64,000 bases of DNA from Trifolium pratense (Eukaryota > Streptophyta > Magnoliopsida > Fabales > Fabaceae), in NCBI RefSeq assembly GCF_020283565.1, contig NC_060060.1:66697257-66761256 (forward strand), in the 5' to 3' direction. The number at the start of each line of letters is the position of its first letter. The stretch's first letter is position 1. Shown here in pieces: positions 1-9,947 of the stretch. A model generated the notes under the pieces. It searched no databases. It worked only from the letters and a program-made list of their open reading frames with translations, and was not told the DNA's origin. Position numbers and translations under genes: made by a program.

Positions 1-498
1 CAAAAACCAAATTTAGAAGAATACTAACAAGGAACGCAGTGAACTCCCTTGCTTCTCTGTCCTTCCGCTGTCTGTTCCTTCTGCGTTTCGTCCTTTTGAT
101 TCTTTTCGATTTTTGCTGCGAGATACTTCTAGGACCGGTGGAGGTGGAAGTGTTTGAAGCTTCTTCCTTGTTGTGTCTTAATTTTGGTTCTCTCTTTTTT
201 GCGTGTGATTTTTCTCTGTGATTTTTTTTCGTTTTTTTTTTCTCTTTTCTTCTCTGTGTGTGTGTCCTTTTTACGTAGAATTCTGTGGTATTTATATAGC
301 AATAGGACCAAGTTTTGGCATTGAATCCTGATTGATTTGATATGAATGATGATTGAACAAATTTGCAAGTGAATGAAAATTTTCCTTTTTGGTTTGATTT
401 GTTCTCATCTACAACTAATGTGATTCAATTTTGTTTATGAGTAGGATTTCAATTTTCCATTCCTGGATTAATAGCATACGCGTACTCACTGCATCCTT
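1..498. repeat. Tandem duplication, block A, left half
   Basis: This stretch is nearly identical to 7233-8148, where the same sequence is interrupted only by a MITE. It is T-rich on the + strand with a (GT)n-like run near 255-270. Short ORFs on either strand show no recognisable domain. A minus-strand reading would give a lysine/arginine-rich leader typical of untranslated purine-rich sequence, so I call no gene. The window starts inside this block, so the true left end of the duplication is not visible. Confidence 0.85.
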
Positions 499-535
499 AT
501 CCCTTGATTTTTTTTGTGTTTTTTTTTACTAATAA

Positions 536-650
536 AAAAAAATGAAATAAAATAAAATGAAAAAAGGACACCAGTGGGATTCGAACTCATGATCCTACAC
601 TTGCAACTCCTCAAACTCTCTTATCAATACCAAATGAACTAAGTTAAATA
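536..650 (-). repeat. tRNA-related SINE-like fragment
   Basis: On the minus strand the stretch reads as a tRNA-like head: an A-box-like TTAGTTCATTTGGTA followed about 50 bases later by a B-box-like GTTCGAATCCC (complement at 574-584), then a T/A-rich tail near 500-545. This is the layout of plant tRNA-derived SINEs. It could also be a decayed tRNA fragment. No complete cloverleaf is evident. It lies just 5' of the LINE and is absent from block B, where the deletion begins at 499. Confidence 0.4.
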
Positions 651-703
651 TTTGAAAGTGAAATGCATTGCAAATAATATAACACTAATCATGAAGTCAA
701 AAT

Positions 704-1657
704 TTGGGGTATGACAAGGTTGGCGAAGCTTGCCTTGATCAAAGTGGGGCGGAGAAGGCGGGAAAGCCAGTTATTAATCTATCTTGTGAGGGGGAAACTG
801 CGAATGAGGCCGAACGGATCGTGGATTCTTTTAGTCCGGTCAGTGATCGTGCGGAGCCACCGGCTATTACACAAGGAGAGTGTGAGGATCGGGATTTAAG
901 ATCCAGTGTTGCTCCTTCTATTCTCGACTCACATGAGCGTTTTCTTATTCATAAAGAAGCCGAGGGTACTGGTCGCAGTGATAGATTGTTGTGTCGAAGC
1001 AAACGTACCAATTCTTGCCCTCCAAAGGCGAGCTGTTCTGTCATCTCGGGGCCGTGGAGTTTGGATTGACTTCATGATCAGACTCATGGGGAGGCAGGGG
1101 TTATTTTTTCATCAAGTGGGAAAGCGAAGAAGGGAGATAAGCTAGCTGCGAGGAAGCAAAAGGTTAGGCAATTTGACACTAGGAAAAGGAAAGGAGGAGG
1201 GTTGCTGCGTCATCCGCTTCACAACATCAAAAAAGTAGCTAGGCTGCCAAGCAAAGACCGTGGTGAGGTTCTCAAAATCTTAATAAAGCATGTTCGGCGC
1301 CGTAGAGGAGGGGATAACATTAATCGATCTTGTTCTGTGAGTCGTCGAACGTCTTCCGTCGAGTCTTCGTCTTCGTCCTCTGTTAATAATGAGTGGCAGA
1401 ATTGGGTGGCTATGCAAGGGAGTGAGCAGATGGTAGTGGATGATGTTTGGGGGATAGGAAAGGCTATTGGTGTCAAGTTTAAGGGAGATAATGTGAACAT
1501 GTTTCGGGTTCTTTCTAGGGCGAACAAAGGAAAGAAAGAGCTTCCCGGCCCACATCATGAGGGGGGGAGTTCGGCAAGATACGGTGTGCTAGAATTGCGG
1601 GCTCTTGGTGTGTGTAGGGGGAGTGTGGCTCATGAAGATAGTATCATGGAATATTAG
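704..1657 (+). pseudogene. LINE ORF1-like region, frameshifted
   Basis: Two or three overlapping frames each carry part of one product: an N-terminal stretch (704-1069), then a basic segment rich in Lys/Arg, a serine-rich run near 1345-1385 and a block around 1390-1530 with a WGIGKAIGVKF motif. Blocks of this kind precede the endonuclease in legume LINEs. No zinc knuckle or RRM is recognisable. The reading shifts frame near 1065-1200, so no continuous protein is possible as it stands. It overlaps the ORF2 start at 1632 by a few codons. Function in the family is RNA binding and chaperoning. That role is inferred from position only. Confidence 0.55.
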
Positions 1658-1830
1658 AGGATTAGGTGGGTTAGAGAATAGGAAGGAGGTGCGTAAGTTG
1701 GTGGGTGACCTGACACCTTTTATTCTGTGTCTCCAGGAAACTAAATTGCAATCCTGTGATGTTTTTCTTACTTCGAATCTCTGGGGTAGTATGTCTCATG
1801 AGTTCTCTTTTCGTCCTTCGGTTGGGGCGT

Positions 1831-1861
<31 letters not shown>

Positions 1862-4800
1862 CTGCTAACTATTTGGGATCCCTCTGAAGTGGTTATGTGG
1901 TCAACTGAGAGTCAGGATCATGTGTTGTGGTGTCATGGCTGTTTTCTTAAGACTGGAGAAGATTTTTCGGTGGCAAATGTTTATGCGCCATGTGATGATA
2001 TAGCAAAGCAACAACTATTTATCGATGCGTATACAGGTGGTAGGGATGGAGAGGGTGTGCATTTGTGGGGACTTTAATGCGGTAAAACATGTTGATGAAC
2101 GTCGTTCGTCCAGGGTGGGTCAACGCAGCTTAGATCATATTCCTTTTAACCTCTTTATAGATGATAATAATTTAGTCGATCTACCCTTGATTGGTCGTAA
2201 GTTTACTTGGTTTAAAGGGGATGGTCTTTCGATGAGTCGCCTTGATAGGTTTCTTCTTTCGGAGGGGTGGTGCTTGACTTGGCCCAATTGCAAGCAGGTG
2301 GCCAAATTGAGGGGGTTGTCTGATCATTGTCCTCTAGTTCTCTCGGCGACGGAGGAGGATTGGGGACCCCGTCTGTCTAGGATGCTTAAGTGTTGGAAGG
2401 ATGTTCCGGGTTACAAAGTGTTTGTGAGAGAGAAGTGGAATTCATTCCAGGTGGATGGTTGGGGAGGGTTTGTGCTTAAGGAAAAGTTTAAGTTAATAAA
2501 AGGGGCCCTGAAAGAGTGGCATAAGACTCATGTCTGAAACTTGCCTAGTCGTATTGACTCTTTGAAAGATCGGGTGTCAGTGTTGGATCACAAGGGGGAA
2601 GAGGAGGACCTGTCAGTAGATGAGATAGCAGAGCTTCACGAAGCGACTGCGGATATTTTCTCGCTATCTAGGCTGCATACCAGCATTAGTTGGCAACAGT
2701 TTCGTTCCTTATGGCTCAAGGAGGGAGATGCAAACTCTAAGTATTTTCACTCGGTCTTGGCAGGTCGTCGTCGAAGGAATGCTATTTCTGTGATCCAAGT
2801 GGGTGGGAATACAGTAGAGGGAGTGTCCCCCATTTGGCAGGTTGTGTTTACCCATTTTGCGGATCACTTCAGGAAAATCAATGTGGAGAGACCGGGGGTG
2901 GATAACCTTTTGTTTAAAAGGCTGAACCATTTTGAGGGTAGTAGTCTCACCAAGCCTTTCTCAGAGTTAGAGGTGAAATCTGCTGTGTGGGACTGTGATA
3001 GTTATAAAAGCCCAGGCCCTGACGGGATAAATTTTGGTTTCATTAAGGATTTTTGGGCTGAACTTCGGGGTGATGTTATGCGTTTTATATCTGATTTTTA
3101 GAGGAATGGTAAATTGTCTAAGGGTATCAACTCTACTTTCATCGCTCTGATCCCAAAGGTCGACAGTCCTCAACGGCTGAATGACTTTCGGCCAATTTCG
3201 CTGGTTGGCAGCCTGTACATGATTTTGGCAAAGGTTTTGGCGAATAGGCTGCGTCTCGTTATTGGTAGTGTCATTTCAGAGTCTCAAACGGCGTTTGTCA
3301 AGGATCGGCAAATTTTGGACGGTATTCTTATTGCAAATGAGGTAGTAGATGATGCTCGGAAGGCTAAAAAAGAACTCATGCTCTTTAAGGTGGATTTTGA
3401 GAAAGCCTATGATTCCGTGGATTGGGGGTATCTGGAAGCGGTTATGGAGAGGATGGCGTTCCCAACCCTTTGGAGGAAGTGGATAAGGGAGTGCGTGGGC
3501 ACCGCTACTGCATCTGTTCTTGTTAATGGCAGCCCTACGGATGAATTCCCTCTTGAACGGGGCCTTAGACAAGGAGATCCGTTATCTCCTTTCCTTTTTC
3601 TTTTGGCTGCCGAGGGTTTGAATATTCTGATGGAGGCTATGGTGACTCATAACTTTTTTACGGGGTATAGGGTTGGGGAGAGTGACTCGACTTCAGTGTC
3701 GCACCTCCAGTATGCTGATGATACCCTTCTGCTAGGGGAGAAAAGTTGGGCTAATGTTCGGGCATTGCGGGCTACTTTGGTGTTGTTTGAGAATATGTCT
3801 GGCTTGAAGGTTAATTTCAATAAAAGTATGCTGGTAGGGGTGAATATCCCTGTCTCCTGGTTAGGCGAGGCTGCGGCTGCACTGAGTTGTAAAGTGGGAA
3901 ATATTCCTTTTCTTTATTTGGGTCTTCCTATTGGGGGTGATTCGAGGCGTCTGATTTTCTGGGAACCGGTGTTGGCTCGTTTAAAGAATAGATTATCTGG
4001 TTGGAAGAGTCGTTTTCTTTCTTTTGGTGGTCGTCTGGTTTTACTTAAGTCTGTCTTAACCTCTCTACCTGTCTATGCGCTATCCATTTTCAAAGCTCCT
4101 TCATGTATCATTTCTTCTATTGAATCTCTTTTAATTAAATTTTTTTGGGGGGAGGGGGTGAGGATTTTAGGAAAATCGCTTGGGTAAATTGGAAAACTAT
4201 TTGTTTGCGTAAGGCGTATGGAGGTTTGGGGGTTAGGCAGTTGATGGAGTTTAATTTGGCTCTTTTAGGTAAATGGTGTTGGAGGTTGTTAGTGGATAGA
4301 GAAAGGTTGTGGTATAGAGTGTTGGCGGCTCAGTATGGAGTAGAGGGAGGGAGATTACGAGATGGAGGGAGGCGTGGATCGTTGTGGTGGCGAGAGATAG
4401 TGAGTATTAGGGAGGGTGGTGGTGAGCCAGGTGGTAGGTGGTTTGGTGACCATGTTGTTAGGAGGGTGGGAGATGGGCCCGATACTCTTTTTTGGACAGA
4501 TCCTTGGTTGGATGGGACTCCTCTTTGTGAGCGGTTTGGGCGTTTGTTTGCTTTGGCTGAGACCAAATCGCATACGGTGGCTGAGATGTTTTCTTTAGGG
4601 TGGGGGTTGGATGGGGCGGCGTGGGTGTGGAGGAGGCAGCTGAGGGCATGGGAGGAGGAGTTATTGGGGGAGTGTCAGTCTTTACTCTCTGTCATTTCTT
4701 TACAGGTACAATCTTCGGATAGGTGGCAGTGGCAGCCAGACCCTGATACAGGCTACACTGTCCGGGGCGCTTATCAGCTTCTGACTACTATGGATTCAAT

Positions 4801-5338
4801 TATTGTGGATGATGCGGAGCATCTCATTTGGCATCCTCAGGTTCCCTTGAAGGTTTCCATTTTTGCGTGGCGATTATTGCGTGATAGGTTACCTACAAAG
4901 TCAAACCTTGTCACTCGAGGCATATTATCTTCTGCAACTCATCATTGTGTTTCTGGTTGTGGGGCGGCCAAGTCGACCCACCATTTATTCATCTTTTGTA
5001 GTACTTTTTGTTCTATTTGGGATTTAGTTCGCTCTTGGATTGGTATTTCATCGACAGGTTTCACTTCTATCCGGGATCATTTTGTTCAGTTTACTTTATC
5101 AGCTGGTGGATCTAGAGCACGTCGGTCTTTTTTGCAACTCATTTGGCTTGCTAGTGTATGGGTTGTGTGGACGGAAAGAAATCATAGATTGTTCAGAGGT
5201 TCAACTAGCACTCTTCATCAGATGTTGGACAAGATCAAGCTCTTTTCTTATAGGTGGTTGAAGACGACGAGTGTTACTTTAGTCTTAAACTACCATAGTT
5301 GGTGGTCTAGTCCTTTGCTATGTTTGGGCCTTATATGA
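1632..5338 (+). pseudogene. LINE ORF2: endonuclease / reverse transcriptase / zf-RVT
   Basis: From MKIVSWNIRG (AP-type endonuclease start, with QETK and later CGDFNA and SDHCPL motifs to about 2330) the frame continues into a reverse transcriptase with FRPISL, the LRQGDPLSP block and YADD at 3711-3722, and a zf-RVT domain with a conserved WRLLRDRLPT segment near 4870-4900. Breaks: a frameshift at the 30-base G run (1832-1861), a frameshift near 2030-2065, TGA at 2535-2537, TAG at 3099-3101, and a frameshift in a G-rich run near 4143-4160. Catalytic residues are otherwise kept, so the copy is fairly young. The normal product nicks target DNA and reverse transcribes its own RNA. This copy cannot make one protein. 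Confidence 0.9.
1832..1861 (+). repeat. Poly(G) run of 30 bases
   Basis: Thirty consecutive G lie inside the endonuclease coding region where related proteins have a short Gly-rich turn. The run encodes ten Gly and throws the downstream codons out of frame. It may be a true microsatellite expansion or an assembly length error. A second run of 27 G lies at 33213-33239. Confidence 0.95.
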
Positions 5339-5385
5339 TTGCTTGTATTTCTTTCTGTGACTATTTGTAAACTTTGGTAGTCTAT

Positions 5386-5406
5386 CTTAGCACATCTTGT
5401 GCTGAG
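5386..5406 (+). other. LINE 3'-end stem-loop
   Basis: CTTAGCACA and TGTGCTGAG can pair (8 of 9 positions) around a TCT loop, about 15-30 bases before the (TA)n tail. The same hairpin survives at 8159-8179 in the deleted LINE copy. A 3' hairpin is what some LINE reverse transcriptases recognise on their template. That role here is inference. Confidence 0.5.
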
Positions 5407-5440
5407 AAGACTGTTCTTGTTAATATATATATATATATAT

Positions 5441-5776
5441 CGGCAAAATTACACTGCAGGTCCTTTATCTTATTTTTTTTGTAACATTTTGGTCCTTTAT
5501 TTTTTTTTGTAACATTTTGGTCCTTTATCTTTTGTTTGTAACACTTTGGTCTTTTATCGTTTTTATTTGTAACACTTTAGTCCTTTTTTTTGTGACACTT
5601 TGGTCCTTATCTTATTTATTTATAAAAAATAAAGGACCTAAATGTTACAAATAAAAAATAATAAAGGACCAAAGTGTTACAAAAAAAAGATAAAGGACCA
5701 AAATGTTACAAAAAAAAGATAAAGGACCAAAATGTTACAAAAAAATAAGATAAAGGATCTGCAGTGTAATTTTGCC
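5441..5776. mobile_element. Foldback MITE-like element with repeat-built arms
   Basis: The ends are inverted copies of GGCAAAATTACACTGCAG. The arms continue as inverted arrays of a unit of about 28 bases containing GTAACATTTTGGTCCTTTATC, repeated four to five times per arm. It sits inside a (TA)n run, and the corresponding position in block B (8194-8268) is an uninterrupted (TA)n, so B is the empty site. The target duplication is consistent with TA but cannot be resolved in a TA repeat. It has no coding capacity. Confidence 0.8.
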
Positions 5777-6225
5777 TATATATATCTCATTTTGACTTGT
5801 TCAAAAAAAAAAAAAATTTGTAAACAAAAATAACTAAATTAGTCGGATATATATAAGCTCATACAAAGTTATGTTCTCTAAAACAATACAGTAGTACTAT
5901 CTTTCAAAAAAAAAAAAAAAATACAGTACAGTACTTTTTTCTTTTTCTAAAACAATACTATTAAATATATATTGATACATTAATTTTTTAAAATTTTATT
6001 ACCTTTTTTTATATAAGATTTTAAAATTTTAATATAAAAAAATTAAAATTTTAATATATGTTTTCTTATTTATAATAAATTTAGTTTAAAGAGAATAAAT
6101 GAGTTTCGGTGTGAACTTTTCATAATACCAACGATATCATTGATTCTTTTAGTAGCAACAAAAATATTTTATTAACTAATTCACCATAACATAAGACACA
6201 TCTATTTTTTTAGCATAAATTTTTT
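5777..6225. repeat. Tandem duplication, block A, right half
   Basis: AT-rich sequence matching 8265-8704. The match stops at 6225, exactly where block B is interrupted by the Helitron end at 8705. The junction AGCATAAA/TTTT in this copy therefore preserves the uninterrupted site, with the A/T dinucleotide that Helitrons insert into. Confidence 0.8.
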
Positions 6226-7232
6226 TTATTAACAAACTTACCATAGCATAAGACATTTTTTTTTGGACATAAGTTAGACACATGCAAACACGGAACGCGC
6301 TTGTCTGGTCCGCTAGTAAATATATAAATTTGATTATAATTATCAATGATAAATTATTCAATTTTTTATGTATTCGTCACAAATAATGGTTCAATGTATA
6401 TCTAACTATACTTCTATACAATATATAAAGAAAATACATGAATTTTGGTGTGGACTTTTCATAATACCAACAATACCATTTTAATAAGAAAAATTAGAAA
6501 TTTGATTGGGAATAATTTTGATAATTTAGTTTGATAGTAATTAACTTTTATTGTATTATTATTATTAATAGTTAATAGTATATTGTTTATGTTTTTTTTT
6601 TATATTCTTATAAGTTATAATCTATTTTATTTTTATTTTTAAGTATATAATCTGTTTATTGTATTCTTCTTTTATTTTATTTTATTTCAAATTTTTTTAG
6701 TGAAATTGTTGAGTTCATCGTATTCGTCTATTTTGTTGCTATTTTTATGAATATAGATTATTTTGTTTTGATCCAATCTATAATCAATCTTGTTTTTATT
6801 TATCATTTTTCAAGTTTTTTCTCTCTCTTCTTTAATTTCTCTCTCTCGGTCTCTCTCACTTCTCTCCTAGGGTTCTTGAGTTCTCAAGAACAGGGATGAA
6901 TCTTCATCCCTTCCGGCCAGCCACCACCGCACCGCCCAGAATCCGGCGGCGGCGCCACCGAGCCGGCCGCTGTTAACCACCACTAGAAAACCCGAAATTC
7001 CCAAAAAAAGTCCATAATGCAACCAAACTTCTTTTTAACACCTATTTATCAATTTTAAGCACAGATTAAGCCTCAAAACCCGAAATAAACACACAACAAT
7101 TTTTTACCCAAAAACAATTTCAAATTCGCTACTATTTTATATTATTACCATGAATACAGCCACAAAATCAAACGAAAATCACTCTACCAATACATATAAA
7201 TACACAGCGACAACAAAAATAGAGATTTACAT
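6226..7232. other. AT-rich spacer, no gene; GC-rich island at about 6893-6985
   Basis: No coding region is supported. A weak Helitron-like 3' end may lie at 6288-6316 (inverted CGGA/TCCG followed by CTAG and T), but the stem is short. CT-rich sequence (6820-6870) runs into a strikingly GC-rich stretch of CCGGC/GCCGC words, unlike its flanks. It resembles the 5' leader of a plant gene or element on the minus strand, but I cannot assign it. Confidence 0.5.
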
Positions 7233-7543
7233 CAAAAACCAAATTTAGAAGAATACTAACCAGGAACGCAGTGAACTCCCTTGCTTCTCTGTCCTTCCGC
7301 TGTCTGTTCCTTCTGCGTTTCGTCCCTTTGATTCTTTTCGATTTTTGCTGCGAGATACTTCTAGGACCGGTGGAGGTGGAAGTGTTTGAAGCTTCTTCCT
7401 TGTTGTGTCTTAATTTTGGTTCTCTCATTTTTGCGTGTGATTTTTCTCTGTGATTTTTTTTCGTGTTTTTTTTCTCTTTTCTTCTCTGTGTGTGTGTCCT
7501 TTTTACGTAGAATTTTGTGGTATTTATATAGCAATAGGACCAA

Positions 7544-7958
7544 GGGTGTGTTTGTTTCAAGGTTTGTAATGTTATTCATGGGAATATAAGATCTGGAATG
7601 TAACATTGCTATGTTTGTTTCAAGTTTTGAAAATTTGTTCCCAGGAATTTTTTAATCCCAGGAATGTTAATTACACATAACTTCTACACTTGTTATTCCC
7701 ATGCTAATAGGGTGGGAATATAACATTCCCATGAGAATAAAACTCAACTTCCTATAACTTCTCATAACTTCCCACTACCACTCACATTTATTTGCATTTT
7801 TATTTTTTCAATTTTTTATTTTATATAAATTTTAAAAACATTCCCAGGAAATCTAAATTTTAACCAAACACATGAGTAGGAATGTTATTCCTGGAAATAA
7901 TATTCCTAGGAATATCATTCCAAGGAATGCAATTTCATACCTTGAAACAAACACACCC
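7544..7958. mobile_element. Tourist-like (PIF/Harbinger type) MITE, 415 bp
   Basis: Perfect terminal inverted repeats GGGTGTGTTTGTTTCAAGG bound a non-coding element. A 3-bp duplication CAA flanks it (7541-7543 and 7959-7961). Block A has the sequence with a single CAA and no insert (near 310-312), proving the exact insertion. The 3-bp target duplication and the TIR style point to the PIF/Harbinger superfamily. Confidence 0.9.
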
Positions 7959-8148
7959 CAAGTTTTGGCATTGAATCCTGATTGATTTGATATGAATGAT
8001 GATTGAACAAATTTGCATGTGAATGAAAATTTTCCTTTTTGGTTTGATTTGTTCTCATCTACAACTAATGTTATTCAATTTTGTTTATGAGTAGGATTTC
8101 AATTTTCCATTCCTGGATTAATAGCATACGCGTACTCACTGCATCCTT

Positions 8149-8192
8149 GGTAGTCTATCTTAGCACATCTTGTGCTGAGAAGACTGTTCTTG

Positions 8193-8268
<76 letters not shown>
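8149..8268 (+). repeat. LINE 3' stub and (TA)n run
   Basis: The last 40-45 bases of the LINE seen in block A, including its stem-loop (8159-8179), are followed by about 75 bases of uninterrupted TA. In block A this TA run was split by the foldback element. Confidence 0.85.
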
Positions 8269-8270
<2 letters not shown>

Positions 8271-8704
8271 ATTTTGACTTGTTCAAAAAAAAAATTGTAA
8301 AAAAAAATAACTAAATTAATCGGATATATATAAACCCATACAAAGTTATGTTCTCTAAAACAATACAGTAGTACTATCTTTCAAAAAAAAAAAAAAAAAA
8401 CAATACAGTACAGTACTTTTTTCTTTTTCTAAAACAATACTATTAAATATATATTGATACATTAATTTTTTTAAAATTTTATTATCTTTTTTTTTATATA
8501 AGATTTTAAAATTTTAATATAAAAAAATTAAAATTTTAATATATGTTTTCTTATTTATAATAAATTTAGTTTAAAGAGAATAAATGAGTTTCGGTGTGAA
8601 CTTTTCATAATACCAACGATATCCTTGATTCTTTTAGTAGCAACAAAAATATTTTATTAACAAATTCACCATAACATAAGACACATCTATTTTTTTAGCA
8701 TAAA

Positions 8705-8741
8705 CTAGACCCTTACCCGTGCGATGCACGGGTGTGATGCG
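8705..8741 (-). mobile_element. Helitron 3' terminus, minus strand
   Basis: Read on the minus strand, a perfect hairpin with stem ACCCGTGC/GCACGGGT is followed after a few bases by CTAG and host T. This is the canonical Helitron 3' end. The uninterrupted sequence in block A (6225) shows A/T at the insertion point. The Helitron body therefore extends to the right of 8705. Its 5' end is not recognised. Confidence 0.8.
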
Positions 8742-9947
8742 ATTGTTTTTATTTTATAATTGCATAAAACTGAAACATTAAATATTATCAAAATAATAAT
8801 AATAATAAAATAGAGAATCCGAGATTCAAAAGATTTATTTTCTAAGGAGAAGTGATGTGGCATTGTAAGTGGATCGGGTGTGGATAGGAAAATTTGGCAT
8901 AGGCCCAATAAGAAGTGGCCCAATAATGATCCAACCCACAACTTTGAATAAGGTATGGCGGGACAAATTGCGAAGGCGCCAGTAGCTAAAAGTCATGGCG
9001 CCAAACGAAGAAAAATATCTCCTCCATAATCTCCCACTCCGATGACTCTTGAGAAAGAGGATAACAACCACCCCCCATGATCCACCCGAATAGAGGGTAA
9101 GGAGGAGAATAACCACCCCTAGCAGCGCTATTCACGAAGGAGTAAGGAGGTGACCGAAAAACATGGTAATGGAGCTTGGAGAAGAAGAAAGAATACTCTA
9201 TAAATAGCACCGATCATTCGTTGTTAAAGGATTCCATTTTTTCTACAAAAATCAGGCATATGGACCTATTTTGAGTCTAAGCTGTGTAATTTATTTAATC
9301 CAATATCAATAATACAACCCCCTTTGAGTGTTCACCAGAACAGTAAGTGAGTGGTTAAATGAAGAAATATTATTGGTTTAAGGATTATGGTTTACTTTAC
9401 ATGAGTAACAGAATAACTATCTAAAATTTATATATACATGAGTAATAGGATATATCTCCGCACAACATATAAATCTATTTCAAAACACACAAAAGATTTG
9501 ATGAAAAGAGATTTGGCAAAATCTAAGTCACACAATTGACATATAAATAGTGACAGAATTAGAAAAACTTAAACAAAACAAATAAAATTAAAGGGTACAT
9601 ACCTTTTAAAAATATTCCAAAGGGATATATGTGAAGAGCATCAACCTCACAGTTCAGTTCATTTGAGTAAGAGATGATGACCCAAAGCCTAAAATAAAAA
9701 ATTATAAAAATAAGTATATCAATAAAAAAAATGAATAAATAAAAAAGTAAAGGAAAGGAAAGTAAAACAACTATTACATAATTCAATTAAAAATAAAGTA
9801 TATATTATTTAATTTGTATCATAATAAAATATGAATACACATATACAGTAGCACTTAACTAAACCTATAAATAGATGTGCAACACAAAAGTTGAATGTAT
9901 GATCTGCAACAAACAAAAAATGTCAAATTCTCTTAATTTTATTTGTT
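8742..9947. other. Helitron body sequence and AT-rich spacer, no confident gene
   Basis: The minus strand from about 9340 down to 8742 looks like non-autonomous Helitron filler, with a TATA-like TATTTATAG near 9195-9203. A possible Helitron 5' start (A followed by TCTAAAATTTATATATA) lies at 9419-9436 on the plus strand. A small minus-strand exon candidate is listed separately. Short ORFs here have no recognisable domains. Confidence 0.45.
9603..9688 (-). other. Candidate captured exon, minus strand
   Basis: On the minus strand an 86-base open segment is bounded by a pyrimidine-rich TTTTATTTTAG acceptor and an AAAAG|GTATGT donor. It encodes a stretch containing ISYSNELNCEV and HIYPFGIFLK. I do not recognise the protein. 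Helitrons often capture exons, so this is plausible, but it is one exon only and could be chance. Confidence 0.3.

Larger units (their letters stand above)
651..5440 (+). mobile_element. L1-like LINE retrotransposon, nearly full length, inactive
   Basis: The element contains an ORF1-like region (704-1657), an ORF2 (1632-5338) with endonuclease, reverse transcriptase and zf-RVT domains, and a 3' end with a small stem-loop (5386-5406) followed by (TA)n rather than poly(A). The 5' boundary is not sharp: I place it between the SINE-like fragment and the first ORF1-like codons. No target-site duplication was found. Block B keeps only the last roughly 65 bases of this element (8149 onward), joined at 8146-8149 with a 2-base overlap, so the body was deleted there. 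Confidence 0.85.
7233..8704. repeat. Tandem duplication, block B
   Basis: Position 7233 corresponds to position 1 of the window. The copy runs through 8146 (= 498 of block A), then jumps directly to sequence equal to 5376 onward, omitting the LINE body. It contains a Tourist-like MITE (7544-7958) and a long (TA)n (8194-8268), and ends at the Helitron terminus at 8705. Short minus-strand ORFs near 7170-7600 show no domain and are not called. Confidence 0.85.

Noticed and set aside
39..368. Short ORFs on both strands at the left edge (also 7168-7606)
   Set aside because: They lie in low-complexity T-rich/GA-rich duplicated sequence, have no domain, and differ between the two copies by frameshifts.
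6288..6316. Helitron 3' end
   Set aside because: CTAG followed by T is present, but the stem is only four or five pairs and no hairpin like the other ends is formed. Kept only as a remark.
8081..8314. 77-codon ORF with an IYIYIY run
   Set aside because: It is simply the translation of the (TA)n microsatellite.
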